Assembly (NCBI GenBank): GCA_030377945.1
Contig: JAUCGD010000011.1
Span: forward strand, 1 to 40,970
From: Desulfobacterales bacterium HSG17
Lineage (GTDB): Bacteria > Desulfobacterota > Desulfobacteria > Desulfobacterales > Desulfococcaceae
Length of the DNA stretch: 40,970 nt
Direction: 5' to 3'
Shown here: positions 7,853-17,382 of the stretch, piece by piece
How positions within the stretch are numbered: the first letter of the stretch is position 1
How the letters are laid out: the number at the start of each line of letters is the position of its first letter
Translations under genes and position numbers: made by a program
The notes under the pieces: model-generated
Told to the model about the DNA's origin: nothing
The model's input: the letters and a program-made list of their open reading frames with translations, nothing else
The model's database searches: none

Positions 7853-7900
7853 ATGATTGACAGTTCCGAAAAACCAGGTAAGCTGGAGATCAGAACATAG
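7853..7900 (+). pseudogene. Relic start of a response-regulator gene
   Basis: Sixteen codons, MIDSSEKPGKLEIRT-stop, follow GAAGGTGAATT. Both the leader and the first codons resemble those at 7612-7645 (GAAGATGAATT, then MNDRFGKPE), and the [13 protein letters not shown] start at 12367. It therefore looks like the leftover 5' end of a receiver-domain gene. The rest of 7567-7969 holds no gene that I can see. Confidence 0.4.
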
Positions 7901-7969
7901 GGGGAATCAGCCCCCAATCGTTATAAAAAATTTATCCAAAGTCCAATCACTTTAAAAAGGAGGAGAGCT

Positions 7970-8740
7970 ATGCAAACTAAAATTCTGTGTATTTCAATAC
8001 TGGTAATTGTTCTGATATTTTCAAATATCCAGGCATCGGAGCTTCAGATTGTTTCAGATCCGTATCCACCATTAGGGTATGTGAACAACGATGGTGAAAT
8101 TGTGGGAATTACGGTGGAGATAATAAGAGCTTTGCTAAAGGAAAGCGGATTTAACGGCAAATTCCGTATGCTTCCCTGGGCAAGAGCCTACGTATTGGCC
8201 CAGACTGAGAAAAATATTCTTATTTACACATTGGTAAAAAATGATGAACGAGAACGGCTTTTCAAACTGATTGGTCCGGTTATCCAATCGAAATATTATC
8301 TGTACAAACTGAAGAAACGCAATGATATTCAACTGAGTTCCTTAAACGATGCAAAAAAGTATCTTATTGGCGTTGTAGACAGCTATTATTCTCATAAATA
8401 TCTTATGTCCCAAGGATTTCAAGAAGGAGAAAATCTTGATAAGGTTCGCAGTTCAGAACTTAATCTCCAAAAATTTATTGCCCAACGCTTTGATCTGATA
8501 ATTTGTCCGGAGTTTGATTTTAACTATCAGGCAAAAAAACTGGGGTATGATGTAAATAATTTTGAAAAGGCTTACTTTGTTACGTCTGTTGATGCATACA
8601 TCGGTTTCAGCAGAAAAACAGATGATGAGATTGTCAAGCGCTTCGGGCAGGCGTTAAAAAGCATCAGGAAAGACAAAACATATGATAAGATATTGAACAA
8701 ATATAGAACAAAGACAAAAATGCGGCATCAGGGCAGATGA
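7970..8740 (+). CDS. Family-3 periplasmic solute-binding protein, coupled to a sensor kinase
   Basis: 256 residues with a strong ribosome-binding site (AAGGAGGAG). A signal peptide (about 1-22, ending QASE) is followed by the SBP_bac_3 fold of amino-acid binding proteins: LQIVSDPYPPLGYVNNDGEI at the mature start, IVGITVEIIRALL, then LNDAKKYLIGVVDSYYSHKY and the C-terminal IRKDKTYDKILNKY. The canonical acidic and arginine ligand residues are not obvious. Its TGA overlaps the ATG of the following kinase by 4 bp, and no transporter genes are near, so it probably acts as the ligand-sensing partner of that kinase (inference). Binding-protein domains used for signalling are known as fused parts of BvgS/EvgS-type kinases; here the protein is separate. 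Confidence 0.85.
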   Translation: MQTKILCISILVIVLIFSNIQASELQIVSDPYPPLGYVNNDGEIVGITVEIIRALLKESGFNGKFRMLPWARAYVLAQTEKNILIYTLVKNDERERLFKLIGPVIQSKYYLYKLKKRNDIQLSSLNDAKKYLIGVVDSYYSHKYLMSQGFQEGENLDKVRSSELNLQKFIAQRFDLIICPEFDFNYQAKKLGYDVNNFEKAYFVTSVDAYIGFSRKTDDEIVKRFGQALKSIRKDKTYDKILNKYRTKTKMRHQGR

Positions 8741-11700
8741 ATCAAGAAAAGGGATATGATATGATGACGACAGATGGTAATAAAAAAAGCAGGCTGAGAC
8801 TCTCATTAGCACACAAAATAACCATATGGATACTGATAATAAGCGGGATTTTTACCATATTAACATCTGCTTTTCAGCTCTATATGGATTTCATGTCAGG
8901 TAAAGAAAGTATAGAGAAGATAATGCTTATTATTGAATCAAGCCATATAAATTCATTGCAAAAGAACGTCTGGAATATGGATAAATCCAATATCAATACC
9001 CAGATGGATGAAATATTAAATCTTCCCAATATCGCATATATCCATTTACAGGGAAAGAATATTGATGATATTTTTCGCGGAGATATTCCTGACCGGCAAT
9101 TTCAGATCAGGCGTGAATATTTGCTCCATTATGAGGATTATAGAACTAAAGAAAAAATTAAGATTGGTGTACTTACTGTCACTGCTTCGCTCAAAAATAT
9201 CTATATAGCGCTCAAAGACAAAGTTGTTATCATTATCATATCCCAAGCCATCAAAACATTCTTTGTTTCATTCTTTATATTATTCCTGATTTATTCGCTG
9301 ATTACACGACATCTGGAACAAATCACCAAATATCTTACAGATATTAACCAAGACATCTTGCCAGAACCTCTGACCATTGACAAGGGGCAGCATTTTTTGA
9401 ATTTTGGTAATGAAGATGAACTGGATCTGCTGGTCTCAAAAATCAATTCAATGCGAACCGAGCTGAGACAAAATATTAAAGACCTTAATAAAGTAAATGA
9501 AGAATTAAATAATGAAATTGCAGAGCGTAAAAAAGCGGAAGAAGAATTAAAGAAGAGCGAAGAACGATTCAGGGCTGCGTTTGATTCTGCCCAGGACTGT
9601 GTGCTGATATGGGATAAGAACTACAACTATCTCTACGCGAATCAGGCGGCAATCGACCATGTGAACACGACCCCGGACAAGGTTATCGGTAAGAACATCC
9701 GCGATGGGCTGGGACATGTTCCCGATTTTATGCATCTGTGGATGAGCCGTGTTGATCAGGTTTTCGAGACCGGGGAGAGGCTGCGCGTTCAGGACGAGCA
9801 GGAGATGCAGGGGAATATGTATCATACCGACTCAATTCTCTCTCCCATCCGGGACATTGACGATAATGTTATTTCTGTATGCGTTGTGTATCGCGACGTC
9901 ACCGAACTCAAGAAAGCGGAAAACGAACTGGCAGCCATGAACCTCCACCTGGAAAAACTGGTGGAGGAAAGAACAAGTGCCCTGTCAAAAACCACGGAAG
10001 AGGCCAAGACAGCCAACAGGACAAAGAGTGATTTCCTTGCCAGGATGAGCCATGAAATCAGAACACCCATGAACGGCATCATCGGTATGACAGATCTGCT
10101 TCTTAAGTCAACACTGACCTCCCGGCAGAAAGATTATCTGATAAAGGTGCGCGCGTCTTCAGGTCATCTCCTGAACATCATCAATGATCTTCTTGATTTC
10201 TCAAAAATTGAGGAAGGCAGACTGGAAAAAGAGTGCAGGGATTTCATGCTGAACCATGTGATCGGCAGGGTGGCTGACATTGTCAGTGAAAAATCCGCTC
10301 AAAAAGAGATTGAGCTGTTTTATGTTATTGACAAAGCGGTTCCCCTGTCGTTAAAGGGTGATCCGCTCCGACTTAACCAGATACTTATAAACCTGATGGC
10401 CAACGCTGTCAAATTTACGGAAAAAGGCCAGATCATCCTCAAAGTCCGGATGGCTGACGCACAGGAATCAGGAAGCCAGTCCCGGAATTTTACCAGGGAA
10501 CAGACCAAACTTCTTTTCTCTGTTCAGGATACCGGGATAGGAATTTCTCCTGAAAATATTGACAGCCTGTTTCAACCCTTTACCCAGGCAGATGGTTCTG
10601 TGACAAGGAATTACGGTGGCACAGGTCTGGGACTATCCATCTGCCGGGAACTGGTAAAATTGATGGGAGGACAGATATGGGCAGAAAGCATTAAAGGAAA
10701 GGGAAGCACCTTTTTTTTCACCCTTCCTTTACATCTTCAATCTGAGGAAGATAGCTATATCCTGGTTTCTCCGCCTGAGATGAGAGGGCTGAAGGTGCTG
10801 GTGGTTGATGACAATGAAACCGCCCGTATCATTTTCAAAGAGATACTGACTGCTTTTGATGATTTTCAGATAACAATGACCGGTTCCGGGCCTGAGGCTC
10901 TTGCAGAACTGGAAAACGCATTGCCGGATGCACCTTATGATCTGGTTATTTTAGACTGGAGGATGCCGGATATGGACGGATTCGAGGTCATCCGAAAGAT
11001 CTGTGACATCCCGTTTTTTACAAAAAACATGCCCAAGATCATCATGGTGACCATGTACGGACGCGAGGAGATATTTCAGCGGATAAAAGTCGAAGATACC
11101 GGGATAGACGGCTTTGTCTTCAAACCGATCAGTTCGTCTGCCATGTTTAATTCCATCATGGAGGTTTTCGGAAAAGAAGACTACCTTGTACCCTGCCGGG
11201 AAACCGGAACAGGGGAAATTGATTTCAGAGCGCTTGAGAAAATAAAAGGTGCCGAGATTCTTCTGGCAGAAGATAATGAGATCAACCAGGAGGTCACTGT
11301 TGCCCTGCTGGAGCGTGCCGGGCTGATCGCTCATGTTGCTGCAAACGGGCGGGAAGCTGTGGAAGTTCTCATATCCCGGATTGACGGTGATGCGCCTTTC
11401 TATGATGCGGTACTCATGGATATTGAGATGCCGGAAATGGACGGCTATGAGGCTGTGCGGCTTATACGCAAAATATCTGAATTTGATAATCTGCCCGTCA
11501 TTGCCATGACAGCCCATGCCCTGAAAGGAGACCGGGAAAAGTGTCTTGATGCAGGTATGAATGACTATCTAACCAAGCCTGTTGATGAACAGCAGTTGTG
11601 CGCAGTTCTCTGCAAATGGATAAAACCAGGAAAAAGAGAGATCCCGGAAAACATGGCAGCACGGCAAAAGACAATACCGGAAATGCGGCCCGGATTTCCG

Positions 11701-12366
11701 CCTGTTCTGCCCGGCATCAATCTGGAAGCGGCAGTAACGCGGCTCAGGTGCGGTAAAAACACCCTCAGAAGAATGCTGAAAATTTTTTCAGAGAAATACG
11801 AACACGCGGCAGATGATATCCGAAAATGTCTGGAACAAGGCCGCATCAGTGATGCTCAGAAGCTGGTTCACAGCATAAAAGGAACTTCGGGCAATTTATG
11901 CGCAGAAGAACTATTTCTCGCATCACAGGAGCTGGACACGGCCCTGAAACAGGGAAAAACAGGAGATATCCTGTTTTTGTCAGAGAGGTTTGAAGAGAAG
12001 CTGACCATTGTCATCAGCTCACTGAAAATCCTTGAACTGGAAGAAAAAAAGGCAGTGCCTGCTTTGGAAGGGAAGAACGTGGAAACAGACCCGGCCCGGC
12101 TCGAATCGGGTCGGGTCGGATCAGGTGAAATCGCCCAGGTTGTGAGAGAAATGCATAGCCTCCTTAAAAAGAAACGGGCACACGGATGGAAACTCCTGGA
12201 CACCCTGCTGAACCTGCTCCCGGATGCCGGATTTCATGAGGAGAAGATGGCACTGGAAAAATCCATGACCTGGCTGGATACGCAAAAGGCCCTCTTGGTT
12301 CTGTCGAAGCTGGCTTATAAACTGGATATTACCCTTAAAGGAGATGGCCAGAAGGAGAAAAAATAG
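8737..12366 (+). CDS. Hybrid histidine kinase: sensor-PAS-HisKA-HATPase-REC-REC-Hpt
   Basis: 1209 residues. The ATG at 8737 overlaps the upstream stop; 8761 is an alternative. Two membrane helices (about 28-50 and 163-190) flank a roughly 115-residue periplasmic region. Then come a cytoplasmic coiled coil, PAS (about 272-400), HisKA with SHEIRTPMNG (His439), HATPase with DTGIGIS and [11 protein letters not shown]1 (Asp740), REC2 (Asp895) and a C-terminal Hpt domain with HSIKGTSGN (His1045). This is a complete phosphorelay in one chain, needing only an external receiver, which the adjoining 12367 gene could supply. Base composition changes near 9570: the sensor part is AT-rich, the PAS and kinase parts much richer in G+C, suggesting a mosaic origin. 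A shrunken relative lies at 7681-7836. Confidence 0.93.
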   Translation: MNQEKGYDMMTTDGNKKSRLRLSLAHKITIWILIISGIFTILTSAFQLYMDFMSGKESIEKIMLIIESSHINSLQKNVWNMDKSNINTQMDEILNLPNIAYIHLQGKNIDDIFRGDIPDRQFQIRREYLLHYEDYRTKEKIKIGVLTVTASLKNIYIALKDKVVIIIISQAIKTFFVSFFILFLIYSLITRHLEQITKYLTDINQDILPEPLTIDKGQHFLNFGNEDELDLLVSKINSMRTELRQNIKDLNKVNEELNNEIAERKKAEEELKKSEERFRAAFDSAQDCVLIWDKNYNYLYANQAAIDHVNTTPDKVIGKNIRDGLGHVPDFMHLWMSRVDQVFETGERLRVQDEQEMQGNMYHTDSILSPIRDIDDNVISVCVVYRDVTELKKAENELAAMNLHLEKLVEERTSALSKTTEEAKTANRTKSDFLARMSHEIRTPMNGIIGMTDLLLKSTLTSRQKDYLIKVRASSGHLLNIINDLLDFSKIEEGRLEKECRDFMLNHVIGRVADIVSEKSAQKEIELFYVIDKAVPLSLKGDPLRLNQILINLMANAVKFTEKGQIILKVRMADAQESGSQSRNFTREQTKLLFSVQDTGIGISPENIDSLFQPFTQADGSVTRNYGGTGLGLSICRELVKLMGGQIWAESIKGKGSTFFFTLPLHLQSEEDSYILVSPPEMRGLKVLVVDDNETARIIFKEILTAFDDFQITMTGSGPEALAELENALPDAPYDLVILDWRMPDMDGFEVIRKICDIPFFTKNMPKIIMVTMYGREEIFQRIKVEDTGIDGFVFKPISSSAMFNSIMEVFGKEDYLVPCRETGTGEIDFRALEKIKGAEILLAEDNEINQEVTVALLERAGLIAHVAANGREAVEVLISRIDGDAPFYDAVLMDIEMPEMDGYEAVRLIRKISEFDNLPVIAMTAHALKGDREKCLDAGMNDYLTKPVDEQQLCAVLCKWIKPGKREIPENMAARQKTIPEMRPGFPPVLPGINLEAAVTRLRCGKNTLRRMLKIFSEKYEHAADDIRKCLEQGRISDAQKLVHSIKGTSGNLCAEELFLASQELDTALKQGKTGDILFLSERFEEKLTIVISSLKILELEEKKAVPALEGKNVETDPARLESGRVGSGEIAQVVREMHSLLKKKRAHGWKLLDTLLNLLPDAGFHEEKMALEKSMTWLDTQKALLVLSKLAYKLDITLKGDGQKEKK

Positions 12367-14424
12367 ATGAATGATATTGCACAAAAACCCAGAATTCTGA
12401 TTGTGGATGATGCTCCTGAAAATATATGGGTACTCATTGAAAATCTGGAAAGGGACTATGATGTAATGTATGCCACCGGCGGAGAAGACGCCCTGGAAAC
12501 CGTTTTCTCAGGGGAGCTGCCGGATCTGATCCTTCTGGATATTATGATGCCCGGTCTGGACGGATATGAGGTCTGCGGAAGACTCAAGGCCAATGTTGAT
12601 ACACGGGACATTCCGATCATCTTCATTACTGCAATGAACCAGGCTGATGATGAAACCAAAGGACTGAAACTGGGGGCTATTGACTATATTTCCAAACCTT
12701 TTTCAATGGCTGTTGTCCGGGCCAGGATATCCACCGCTCTCCGTCTGAAAGAGGAGATGAACAGGCGTATCATGCTGACACGACAACTCCGGGAGATGAA
12801 TCAGGAGCTGGAAAGCCGGGTAAGCGAAAAAGTGGCGGAACTCAGGCAGGCACATGAAAAGCTAAAAGAGAGTGAGAGCAGATACCGATCCATTTTTGAA
12901 AACGCAGTGGAGGGAATTTACCAGGTTACGCCCCAGGGCTGTTTTTTTTCAGCAAGTCCTTCAATGGCAAAGATGCTCGGATATGATTCCCCTGAAGAGC
13001 TGGTTTCATCTGTCACAGACATCGGTACACAATGTTATGTCAGCACAAATGATCGCGGGAAGCTTTTTCGCATATTGGCCCAGGATGGCGTTGTTCAAGG
13101 ATTTGAAACCCGGATGAAGAAAAAGGATGACAGCGTCATATGGGTCACCCTTTCAGCCAGGCTTGTATGTGATGATCAGGGCCAAAGTCTCTATACAGAA
13201 GGTTTCTGTGCGGACATTACCAGGCAGAAAGAAGCGGAGCAGGCCCTTCAGGAGAGTGAGCATCGGCTTCGCCAGGCCCAGAAAATGGAGGCCATAGGCA
13301 CTCTGGCAGGCGGTATAGCCCATGATTTTAACAACATTCTTCATCCCATTTTAGGTTATTCAGAGATGCTGTTAGATGATATCCCTGAACACAGCCCGTT
13401 CAGGAATAGCCTGAATAAAATTTATGGCGGTACTTTGAGAGCAGGTGAACTGGTAAAACAGATACTTACCTTCGCCCGTCAAGGTACTGATGAATTTAAA
13501 CTGATGAAGATGCAGCCTGTTATCAAGGAAGCATTAAAACTTATCAGGTCTGCAATCCCCACAACAATTGATATTAAACAAGATATCAGGGCCGACTGCG
13601 GTATAATCAAAGCCGATCCCACACAAATTCATCAAATTGTAATGAATCTTACAACCAATGCCTATCATGCTATGGGGGATAGCGGTGGAAAACTGAAAGT
13701 TAGTCTCAAAGAAATCGAATCAAGTGAGTATAACATAATAACTCCTGATACGCCCCACGGAGTTTATGCCTGCCTGACAGTATCAGATACAGGCAAAGGT
13801 ATGCATAAAGATGTTATACAAAAAATCTTTGACCCGTTTTTTACCACCAAAGAAAAAGGCAAAGGCACCGGTATGGGGCTTTCACTGGTTTATGGTATTA
13901 TTAAAAACATGAATGGTGCTATACAGGTCAATAGCAAACTTGGTAAAGGAACCGAATTTAAAATTTATATACCACTGATCAAAGAATCTTCTGAGGAACA
14001 GGATACAAAAACAAATATATCAATTCAGGGTGGACCTGAGCATATTCTGCTTGTGGATGATGAAGAGCCAATTGTTGCAATGACAAAACAGATGTTGAAT
14101 CGCCTGGGTTATCAGGTTACTTCACATATCAGCAGTCTTGATGCTCTTGAAAGTTTCCGTGCCGCTCCCGATCAATTTGATATGATTATCACTGATATGG
14201 CTATGCCGAATATGGCCGGAGACATACTTGCAGTTGAATTGACCGGAATACGGCCTGACATTCCCATATTACTTTGTACAGGGTTCAGCGAAGCCATGTC
14301 TGAAGAAAAGGCAGCATCTCTTGGCATTAAGGGTTTTCTTATGAAACCGGTTATGAAAAATGAGTTTGCCCGGAAAATACGTGAAGTACTGGATTTCAAA
14401 ATTCAATCCCCTTCTGAGCTTTAA
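12367..14424 (+). CDS. Cytoplasmic hybrid kinase: REC-PAS-HisKA-HATPase-REC
   Basis: 685 residues starting on the base after the previous stop, so co-transcribed and probably coupled. There are no membrane helices. REC1 (about 10-125, Asp58 in [14 protein letters not shown]) and a coiled coil (about 130-170) come first. PAS (about 172-300), HisKA with [19 protein letters not shown] (His319), HATPase with [17 protein letters not shown] and [11 protein letters not shown], and a C-terminal REC (Asp610 in [10 protein letters not shown]) follow. The HDFNN type of kinase with a terminal receiver is common in Desulfobacterota. The N-terminal receiver is a natural acceptor for the Hpt domain of the preceding kinase (inference). 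The 3' end overlaps the convergent cobO by 29 bp. Confidence 0.93.
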   Translation: MNDIAQKPRILIVDDAPENIWVLIENLERDYDVMYATGGEDALETVFSGELPDLILLDIMMPGLDGYEVCGRLKANVDTRDIPIIFITAMNQADDETKGLKLGAIDYISKPFSMAVVRARISTALRLKEEMNRRIMLTRQLREMNQELESRVSEKVAELRQAHEKLKESESRYRSIFENAVEGIYQVTPQGCFFSASPSMAKMLGYDSPEELVSSVTDIGTQCYVSTNDRGKLFRILAQDGVVQGFETRMKKKDDSVIWVTLSARLVCDDQGQSLYTEGFCADITRQKEAEQALQESEHRLRQAQKMEAIGTLAGGIAHDFNNILHPILGYSEMLLDDIPEHSPFRNSLNKIYGGTLRAGELVKQILTFARQGTDEFKLMKMQPVIKEALKLIRSAIPTTIDIKQDIRADCGIIKADPTQIHQIVMNLTTNAYHAMGDSGGKLKVSLKEIESSEYNIITPDTPHGVYACLTVSDTGKGMHKDVIQKIFDPFFTTKEKGKGTGMGLSLVYGIIKNMNGAIQVNSKLGKGTEFKIYIPLIKESSEEQDTKTNISIQGGPEHILLVDDEEPIVAMTKQMLNRLGYQVTSHISSLDALESFRAAPDQFDMIITDMAMPNMAGDILAVELTGIRPDIPILLCTGFSEAMSEEKAASLGIKGFLMKPVMKNEFARKIREVLDFKIQSPSEL

Positions 14425-14929
14425 TACCTGATTTATAATGATGCTTTATATCATTCATTTCCGTAACCATATCTGCAATATCAATTAAACCCTGGGAAGC
14501 ATTCCTGCCAGTGACAAGCACATGTACTTCTTGAGGACGATTCTTAAGAAAATCTATAACAACCTCTTCTTTTATCATTTTATAAGATATAAGGTAGGTC
14601 AGTTCATCCAGAATAACTATATTGTATTTTTCCGAAAGAATGATTTGCCTGGCAAATTCCCATGCCTGTCTGGCTATGGCTATATCTTTTTCAATATCAT
14701 CGGATTTCCATGTAAAACCCCGGCCCATAACATGAAAATCCAGAAGGTCTTTAAATTTTTCTGCTGATGCAATCTCTCCGTATTTCCAGGAACCTTTTAT
14801 AAACTGGATTATACAGACCTTTTGCCCATGACCCAAAGCCCTGAATGCAAGCCCCAGAGCTGCCGTGGTTTTTCCTTTTCCATTGCCAGTGTTAATCATT
14901 AACAGACTTTTCATATTTTTCTTTTCCAT
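14396..14929 (-). CDS. cobO: Corrinoid adenosyltransferase CobO/BtuR type
   Basis: 177 residues from the ATG at 14929, chosen over the GTG at 14938 because AAGGG lies 11 bases before it. The enzyme adds the adenosyl group of ATP to cob(I)alamin or cob(I)yrinic acid diamide in B12 synthesis or salvage. The P-loop reads NTGNGKGKTTAALGLAFRA, the usual form for this family, followed by IIQFIKGSWKYGE, the VILDELTY stretch, and LVTGRNASQGLIDIADMVTE. It is the last gene of the dynamin-cupin-cobO operon, 14 bases after the cupin stop, and overlaps the kinase gene on the other strand at its 3' end. Length is normal for the family. Confidence 0.93.
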   Translation of the reverse strand: MEKKNMKSLLMINTGNGKGKTTAALGLAFRALGHGQKVCIIQFIKGSWKYGEIASAEKFKDLLDFHVMGRGFTWKSDDIEKDIAIARQAWEFARQIILSEKYNIVILDELTYLISYKMIKEEVVIDFLKNRPQEVHVLVTGRNASQGLIDIADMVTEMNDIKHHYKSGIKAQKGIEF

Positions 14930-14943
14930 TATTTGCACAACCC

Positions 14944-15327
14944 TTATTTACATAATTTGGTATCTTCATGAGAATAAGCCGGTGAACAGCAGCAGAGAAT
15001 CTTCAAAAGGACTGTTCCTGTATTTTTTACCATGTGAGGAGTCCCAGGAGAGATACAAACAGTATCGCCGGTCTTAATATTAAAGCTTTCCTCTCCCAAA
15101 GTCATTTTGCCCCTGCCTTGAGAAATATGGTATATTTCTTCTGTTTTAATATGCCTGTGGAGCAGTGTATTTGCTCCCATCGGGACAATTGCTTCTGCAA
15201 GGCTCTGATTTCTGACACCATTCATATCTGGGGGCATATCTGAGTTAATATTCGGGTGCATAAGTTCACGGACTTCAGAGCTGTCTTTTGTTATATAGGG
15301 TTGAATATTAATATATTCCGTCTTCAT
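14944..15327 (-). CDS. Small cupin-domain protein
   Basis: 127 residues, one cupin barrel. Motif 1 shows H57-R-H59 and E63/E64 (LLHRHIKTEEIYHISQGRG); motif 2 is GDTVCISPGTPHMVKNTG with H98. The metal ligands are therefore all present. Substrate unknown: single-domain cupins include mannose-6-phosphate isomerase relatives, dioxygenases and metal or sugar sensors. The ATG overlaps the TGA of the dynamin-like gene by 4 bp (ATGA), so both are translated from one message. The C-terminus has CCCS and a terminal LCK. Confidence 0.88.
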   Translation of the reverse strand: MKTEYINIQPYITKDSSEVRELMHPNINSDMPPDMNGVRNQSLAEAIVPMGANTLLHRHIKTEEIYHISQGRGKMTLGEESFNIKTGDTVCISPGTPHMVKNTGTVLLKILCCCSPAYSHEDTKLCK

Positions 15328-17216
15328 GTAATTATGGATTCCAGCCTGTACTTCATTTCATTAAAAAAAGCTTGTCTTTTTTCATCTACGGGCTGACTGC
15401 AAATCTTTTCAACACTTTTTCTTATGGTACTGATCTGCTGATCTGCATAGCTATTCCATTCTTCCATTATATTATTGATAAGGGTATCAAAGTTAAGCTT
15501 GATAAGATCAGGCAATTCTTTTTTTATTGCCTCAAATTCTGTTTCAAGAGAATTTTGAATCTTCTTTTTCAACAAACCGGCAGCCAGGGATACAGGCAAA
15601 GCCTTGTTAAGAAAGGGTATATAATTTGCCAAAAGCCGTATCAAAATATCTGCCAGAGGACCAAAAGGACCAAACCTTACAAAAAGCATAACATCAAAGG
15701 CAAAGAGTGCAAACTGCGGAATTTTTGCAAGAATACCGCCGTCAATATTAAGCTCCCTGCTTATTTCTGAATACCAGGGCATAAGCAGGGTATGACTCTT
15801 TATTCCGTAATTTTCAACAATCTCTATGATACTTTCTTCAGCCTGCTCAGAGCAGGTTATAAACATGTCCTCCACTTTTCTTTTTAGAAAAAATTGAGCA
15901 TCTTTGAGACGGTTTTGCAGTTCGTTCAGGTCATCACATGCGTCAAATCCGGCTATATAAAGCTCTGCAATCCGTCCCAGCCCCTTTTGAGCGGAAAGGA
16001 TAAATTCCTGTTCAACCCCCTGAAGCTCCTGTTTAAACTCCCTGGAAAGCTTTTCATATTTCAATCGCATTTCCGCTTCACGAACTTTTATATCACTGAG
16101 CATCTGCTGCCTCTGAATTTCATCTTTGCTCATAGCTGAAAGTTCTGTTTCGCACCGAACAAGTGCCAGTTGAGTCTGAATATTAAGAACCTTTGATGCT
16201 TTTTCCACTCTTCCGGGTCTGACATTATCACGAATAAAGGATATAAGTTTTTTTTCCAGTGCTGCAAAGCTTCCAGGTTTTTCCTTTAAATCTGAAGATA
16301 CCGAAAATTCAGGTGCAGTTGATACAATGGATTCTCCCAAAAGGTCGCTGATAACATCATTAACATCCTTTTTCTTATTTTCTGAAAATTGTGATGTATC
16401 ATCTTCAATCCCATGCCTGAAATTTCCTTGTTTTGATTTTATCAAATCTGAATTATCTCTAAGATTAACCGTTTCAACAGGAATATTATCACGGCCTGTA
16501 TTTGATAATTGACTTTTGATTGTCTGTACCAGTTTCTCTTTTTGTGTTATGCTTTCAATACCCTGTTCAGGATCATGGCAATAAGTAACAACAGCAATTG
16601 CCCTTGTTATACCCTGAGAAAATACCCGGCTTGAAAGAAATTCAAGCTCCACATTGGACAACTGTTTATCCCCGGTAATAAAAAGAACCAGATCAGCTTT
16701 AGGAAGAATACGGTAAGTGGCAGCTATTACAGCAGAATTTATGGAGTTAATTCCTGGAGTATCAAAAAGAGTCAACCCGTCCAGGTTGTTTGCAGGCCAG
16801 AATAATTTTGCATGTTTTGTATTATGGGAAAGGCGGGCACGTCCCTCAGGGGTTTGGGCAGATGTATAAAGTTTTACATCTTCCTGACAGGGATCTTTAA
16901 TAATAACCGGATCTTTTTCTTTGTCAAAATGAATAACCTCAAGACGTTTTTGGGTTGCGTAATTTATTTCTGTGGGTACGGCTGTGGCTTCCATAATATC
17001 GGTAAACAGAATATTATCTTTTAGAAAAGTCCGGTTAATCAGTGTTGATTTCCCTGTTTTGTATTCGCCGACAACTGCAATTTTATATGTTTCGGATTTT
17101 AAAGAATCCAATTCTTTTTCCAGTCGTTTGCCAATTGAAGTATATTCTGCCTGATTTATAAGATTGATAACATTGTTAAAGCGGTAGTAAATTGAGCTAA
17201 CATGATGATTATTCAT
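15324..17216 (-). CDS. Dynamin-like large GTPase
   Basis: 630 residues. The GTPase domain starts after a short helix: G1 GEYKTGKST (50-58), G2 EATAVPT (76-82), G3 DTPG (152-155). The expected G4 (T/N)KxD is not found; the matching strand reads AVVTYCHD (208-215). Long helical regions with coiled-coil character follow (about 340-480). A hydrophobic, helix-rich stretch (about 505-560; FALFAFDVMLFVRF, LLANYIPFLNKAL) could insert into or sit on the membrane, as in bacterial dynamin-like proteins. Such proteins remodel or guard membranes, often after phage or envelope stress. First gene of the operon with the cupin and cobO. Start ATG 17216 has only a weak GGA in front. Confidence 0.85.
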   Translation of the reverse strand: MNNHHVSSIYYRFNNVINLINQAEYTSIGKRLEKELDSLKSETYKIAVVGEYKTGKSTLINRTFLKDNILFTDIMEATAVPTEINYATQKRLEVIHFDKEKDPVIIKDPCQEDVKLYTSAQTPEGRARLSHNTKHAKLFWPANNLDGLTLFDTPGINSINSAVIAATYRILPKADLVLFITGDKQLSNVELEFLSSRVFSQGITRAIAVVTYCHDPEQGIESITQKEKLVQTIKSQLSNTGRDNIPVETVNLRDNSDLIKSKQGNFRHGIEDDTSQFSENKKKDVNDVISDLLGESIVSTAPEFSVSSDLKEKPGSFAALEKKLISFIRDNVRPGRVEKASKVLNIQTQLALVRCETELSAMSKDEIQRQQMLSDIKVREAEMRLKYEKLSREFKQELQGVEQEFILSAQKGLGRIAELYIAGFDACDDLNELQNRLKDAQFFLKRKVEDMFITCSEQAEESIIEIVENYGIKSHTLLMPWYSEISRELNIDGGILAKIPQFALFAFDVMLFVRFGPFGPLADILIRLLANYIPFLNKALPVSLAAGLLKKKIQNSLETEFEAIKKELPDLIKLNFDTLINNIMEEWNSYADQQISTIRKSVEKICSQPVDEKRQAFFNEMKYRLESIIT

Positions 17217-17353
17217 AATCGTAAAATTCCGTATAATGCTTGATTAGCAGTCCAAAATTTATGAATCAGATAATTTTGTTTGACTATAACTCTTTGAGTT
17301 GTAAAAGTAAATATTCAAAAATATAAAATAATCATGCTTTTTTAACTCATTTC

Positions 17354-17382
17354 TTGACCCTTATTTGTTATTTTTGTACTAT
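17354..17382 (+). promoter_or_regulatory. Candidate sigma-70 promoter for the tandem cNMP/PATAN genes
   Basis: TTGACC (17354-17359), a 17-base spacer and TACTAT (17377-17382), about 92 bases before the ATG at 17475. The -10 lies inside the first copy of a 15-base direct repeat. Assignment is by eye; the region is very AT-rich, so alternative hexamers exist. Confidence 0.45.

Noticed and set aside
10951..11517. 188-codon frame antisense to the receiver domains of the second kinase
   Set aside because: It is a complement of a clearly conserved gene, with no start signals of its own.
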